Assembly (NCBI RefSeq): GCF_043677095.1 | Contig: NZ_JBHLJR010000003.1 | Location: 248,001 to 312,000 of the forward strand | Direction: 5' to 3' | DNA: 64,000 bases | From: Natronococcus roseus | Lineage (GTDB): Archaea; Halobacteriota; Halobacteria; Halobacteriales; Natrialbaceae | In this document: positions 62,611 through 64,000 of the stretch, piece after piece | Numbering within the stretch: the stretch's first letter is position 1 | How the letters are laid out: each line of letters begins with the position of its first letter | The notes under the pieces: model-generated | What the model saw: only the letters and a program-made list of their open reading frames with translations | Database searches by the model: none | Told to the model about the DNA's origin: nothing | Position numbers and translations under genes: made by a program

Positions 62611-63603
62611 TCAGTCCTCGTTCTCGAGGGCCAGCGACGCCAGCATCGCCTCGAGCTGGAGCCGTTCGTTCGCCCCTTCCGTGATGCGATAGTCGACCTC
62701 GCCGAGGCGCTCGAGCAGGCGCACCGTCGCTTTCTCGGGGATGTCGAACTGCCACGCGGAGCGGTGAAGCTGGTCGATCACGTCCCCGCCAGCCAGCCCG
62801 CGCTCGGTGAGCAGGTCCTCGAGGGCCGCCCGCGCGGCCGTGAAGTCGCCGTCGATGGCCTGGTCGACCATCGCCTCGACCTCCTCGGGTCGAGCGGTGG
62901 AGGTGATCGCGAAGACGGTCTCCTCGTCGACGACCTCGCCCATCACGGCCGCGGCCTGGAGCCCGTTGATCGCCTTGCGCATGTCGCCGTCGGCGGCGTA
63001 GACGAGCGCGTCGACGCCGTCGTCGGTGACCTGAATCCCCTCGTTTTCGGCGATTTCGCGGATCTGGGCCTCGACGGCGTCCTCGGTGAGCTCGGTAAAG
63101 CGGAAGACGGCACACCGGGACTGGATCGGGTCGATGATCTGGCTCGAGTAGTTACACGAGAGGATAAAGCGGGTGTTGCTCGAGAACTGCTCCATCGTCC
63201 GACGGAGTGCTGACTGAGCGTCTGAGGTGAGGGCGTCGGCCTCGTCGAGGAAGATGATTCGGTGATCGTACCCGCCGAACGAAGAACGCGCGAAGTCCTT
63301 GATCCGATCGCGGACGACGTCGATCCCCCGCTGGTCGGAGGCGTTCAACTCGAGGAAGTTCTCGCGCCAGTCGTCGTCGTAGACCTCGCGGGCGATGGCC
63401 TGGGCTGCGGTAGTTTTTCCCGTACCTGCCGGGCCTGCAAACATGAGGTGGGGCAGGTCGTCCTGCTCGACGTAGCGCTGGAGGCGCGGCACGATGTTCT
63501 CGTGGCCCTTGATCTCGTCGAGCCGCTCCGGGCGATACTTCTCGATCCAGACCTCGGTCTTGCCGGGAGTCGGCTCCGCCGCCTCGGCGTCGGCCTCGCT
63601 CAT
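62611..63603 (-). CDS. rfcS: Replication factor C small subunit
   Basis: A 330-residue AAA+ clamp-loader subunit that, with RfcL, opens and loads PCNA on DNA. Walker A is GPAGTGKTTAAQ (about 56-67), Walker B IIFLDEADALT (about 117-127), and the SRC motif is in IQSRCAVFRF (arginine finger). The collar domain follows to ANERLQLEAMLASLAL. The ATG at 63603 is chosen over longer frames because GATTTATCT sits about 26 bases upstream. No intein is present. Confidence 0.96.
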   Translation of the reverse strand: MSEADAEAAEPTPGKTEVWIEKYRPERLDEIKGHENIVPRLQRYVEQDDLPHLMFAGPAGTGKTTAAQAIAREVYDDDWRENFLELNASDQRGIDVVRDRIKDFARSSFGGYDHRIIFLDEADALTSDAQSALRRTMEQFSSNTRFILSCNYSSQIIDPIQSRCAVFRFTELTEDAVEAQIREIAENEGIQVTDDGVDALVYAADGDMRKAINGLQAAAVMGEVVDEETVFAITSTARPEEVEAMVDQAIDGDFTAARAALEDLLTERGLAGGDVIDQLHRSAWQFDIPEKATVRLLERLGEVDYRITEGANERLQLEAMLASLALENED

Positions 63604-63763
63604 ACCCACCACGAGGGGGAGCCGCCAGATAAATCGCCCGAAGGTCGTCCTCGAGGCGTCAGTGCGGTTCCGCCGGAGAGCTCGAGGACGTTCCGCGCCG
63701 AACCCTCTCGAGTTCGTGGACGCGGGTGTCATGTTTTTCAGTTCACACGACGAGAGGTGATCT

Positions 63764-64000
63764 ATGGCGTCCGAAACGTCCGTTCGAAAGCGACTCGCGG
63801 TCGTCCTCCTCGTCGTCGTCCTGCTGGGGACGCTACCGACGGGGGTTGCCGCGCAGTCCGAGTCGACCGTCGGCGGGACGGTCGTCGTCGGGGAAGGGGA
63901 AACGATCGACGAACTCGAGGCCGTCGCCGGCACCGTCGTCGTCGAGGGGACGGTGACGGGCGACGTCTCGGCCGCGGCCGGCGACGTCCGGATCGAGAGC
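63764..64000 (+). CDS. Secreted bactofilin-like protein, 5' part only
   Basis: The first 79 codons of a gene that runs off the window. A Sec-type signal peptide is clear (VRKRLAVVLLVVVLLGTLPTGVAAQ, about residues 7-31, cut after AQ likely). Then the repetitive beta pattern TVVVGEGETIDELEAVAGTVVVEGTVTGDVSAAAGDVRIES matches the start of a polymer-forming/bactofilin-type beta-helix. Haloarchaea have several exported proteins of this kind, of unknown role. The ATG at 63764 is 160 bases from rfcS and divergent to it. Confidence 0.75.
   Translation, partial: MASETSVRKRLAVVLLVVVLLGTLPTGVAAQSESTVGGTVVVGEGETIDELEAVAGTVVVEGTVTGDVSAAAGDVRIES

Overview
The window is a 64 kb piece of a haloarchaeal (class Halobacteria) chromosome. 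Evidence: GC-rich, acidic proteins; many genes with a TATA element about 26 bases before an ATG or GTG and almost no 5' leader; a plant-type halophilic 2Fe-2S ferredoxin; archaeal-type IleRS, AlaRS and RfcS; an archaeal prepilin peptidase; Tat-lipoprotein binding proteins. The very frequent CTCGAG hexamer would fit the Natrialbaceae side of the class, but that placement is inference. No rRNA, tRNA, CRISPR array, complete insertion sequence or replication origin was seen.

Layout. 0-8 kb: cupin/zinc-ribbon protein, a frameshifted SpoIIM-family membrane protein, an APH-fold kinase, PRPP synthetase, an AT-rich islet with a small membrane protein, and ileS followed by a duplicated copy of its own 3' end. 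8-14 kb: small membrane proteins, a uracil-DNA glycosylase-family protein, a Rieske protein, a MEDS/GAF/GAF histidine kinase, a HIT protein and the prepilin peptidase. 14-18 kb: a tungstate/molybdate-type ABC operon (wtpABC) with inverted repeats over its promoter, then ferredoxin. 18-24 kb: two PiT-family permeases, a protein built on an exact 60-bp tandem repeat, UspA, and a decayed SLC13-type transporter. 24-30 kb: hisA, trkH, hisB, an ACT-domain regulator, a YigZ protein and haloarchaeal unknowns.

30-35 kb: a TAXI-type TRAP transporter operon (binding protein, DUF1850 protein, fused permease). 35-46 kb: S9 peptidase, M48 protease, upp, a third PiT homolog, a CNNM/CorC protein, a glutaredoxin-like/peroxiredoxin-like pair, Sua5 and an orphan Cas4-like protein. 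46-50 kb: Cmi4-like protein, an HdrDE-type iron-sulfur membrane oxidoreductase and a class I amidotransferase. 50-58.6 kb: a tripartite tricarboxylate transporter (TctC-TctB-TctA) followed by an M20 hydrolase, an alpha/beta-hydrolase-fold protein without its serine and a truncated adenylate-forming-enzyme homolog, with a second M20 hydrolase divergent from tctC. 58.6-64 kb: alaS, a membrane protein, a structured non-coding stretch, rfcS and the start of a bactofilin-like secreted protein.

Most genes are housekeeping. The parts most worth attention are the TctCBA/M20 cluster with two apparently non-catalytic enzyme folds, the three PiT homologs that have lost the family's Asp motif, the orphan Cas4-like protein with degenerate nuclease residues, the 60-bp repeat protein, several promoter-centred palindromes, and the structured non-coding segment near 62.2 kb.
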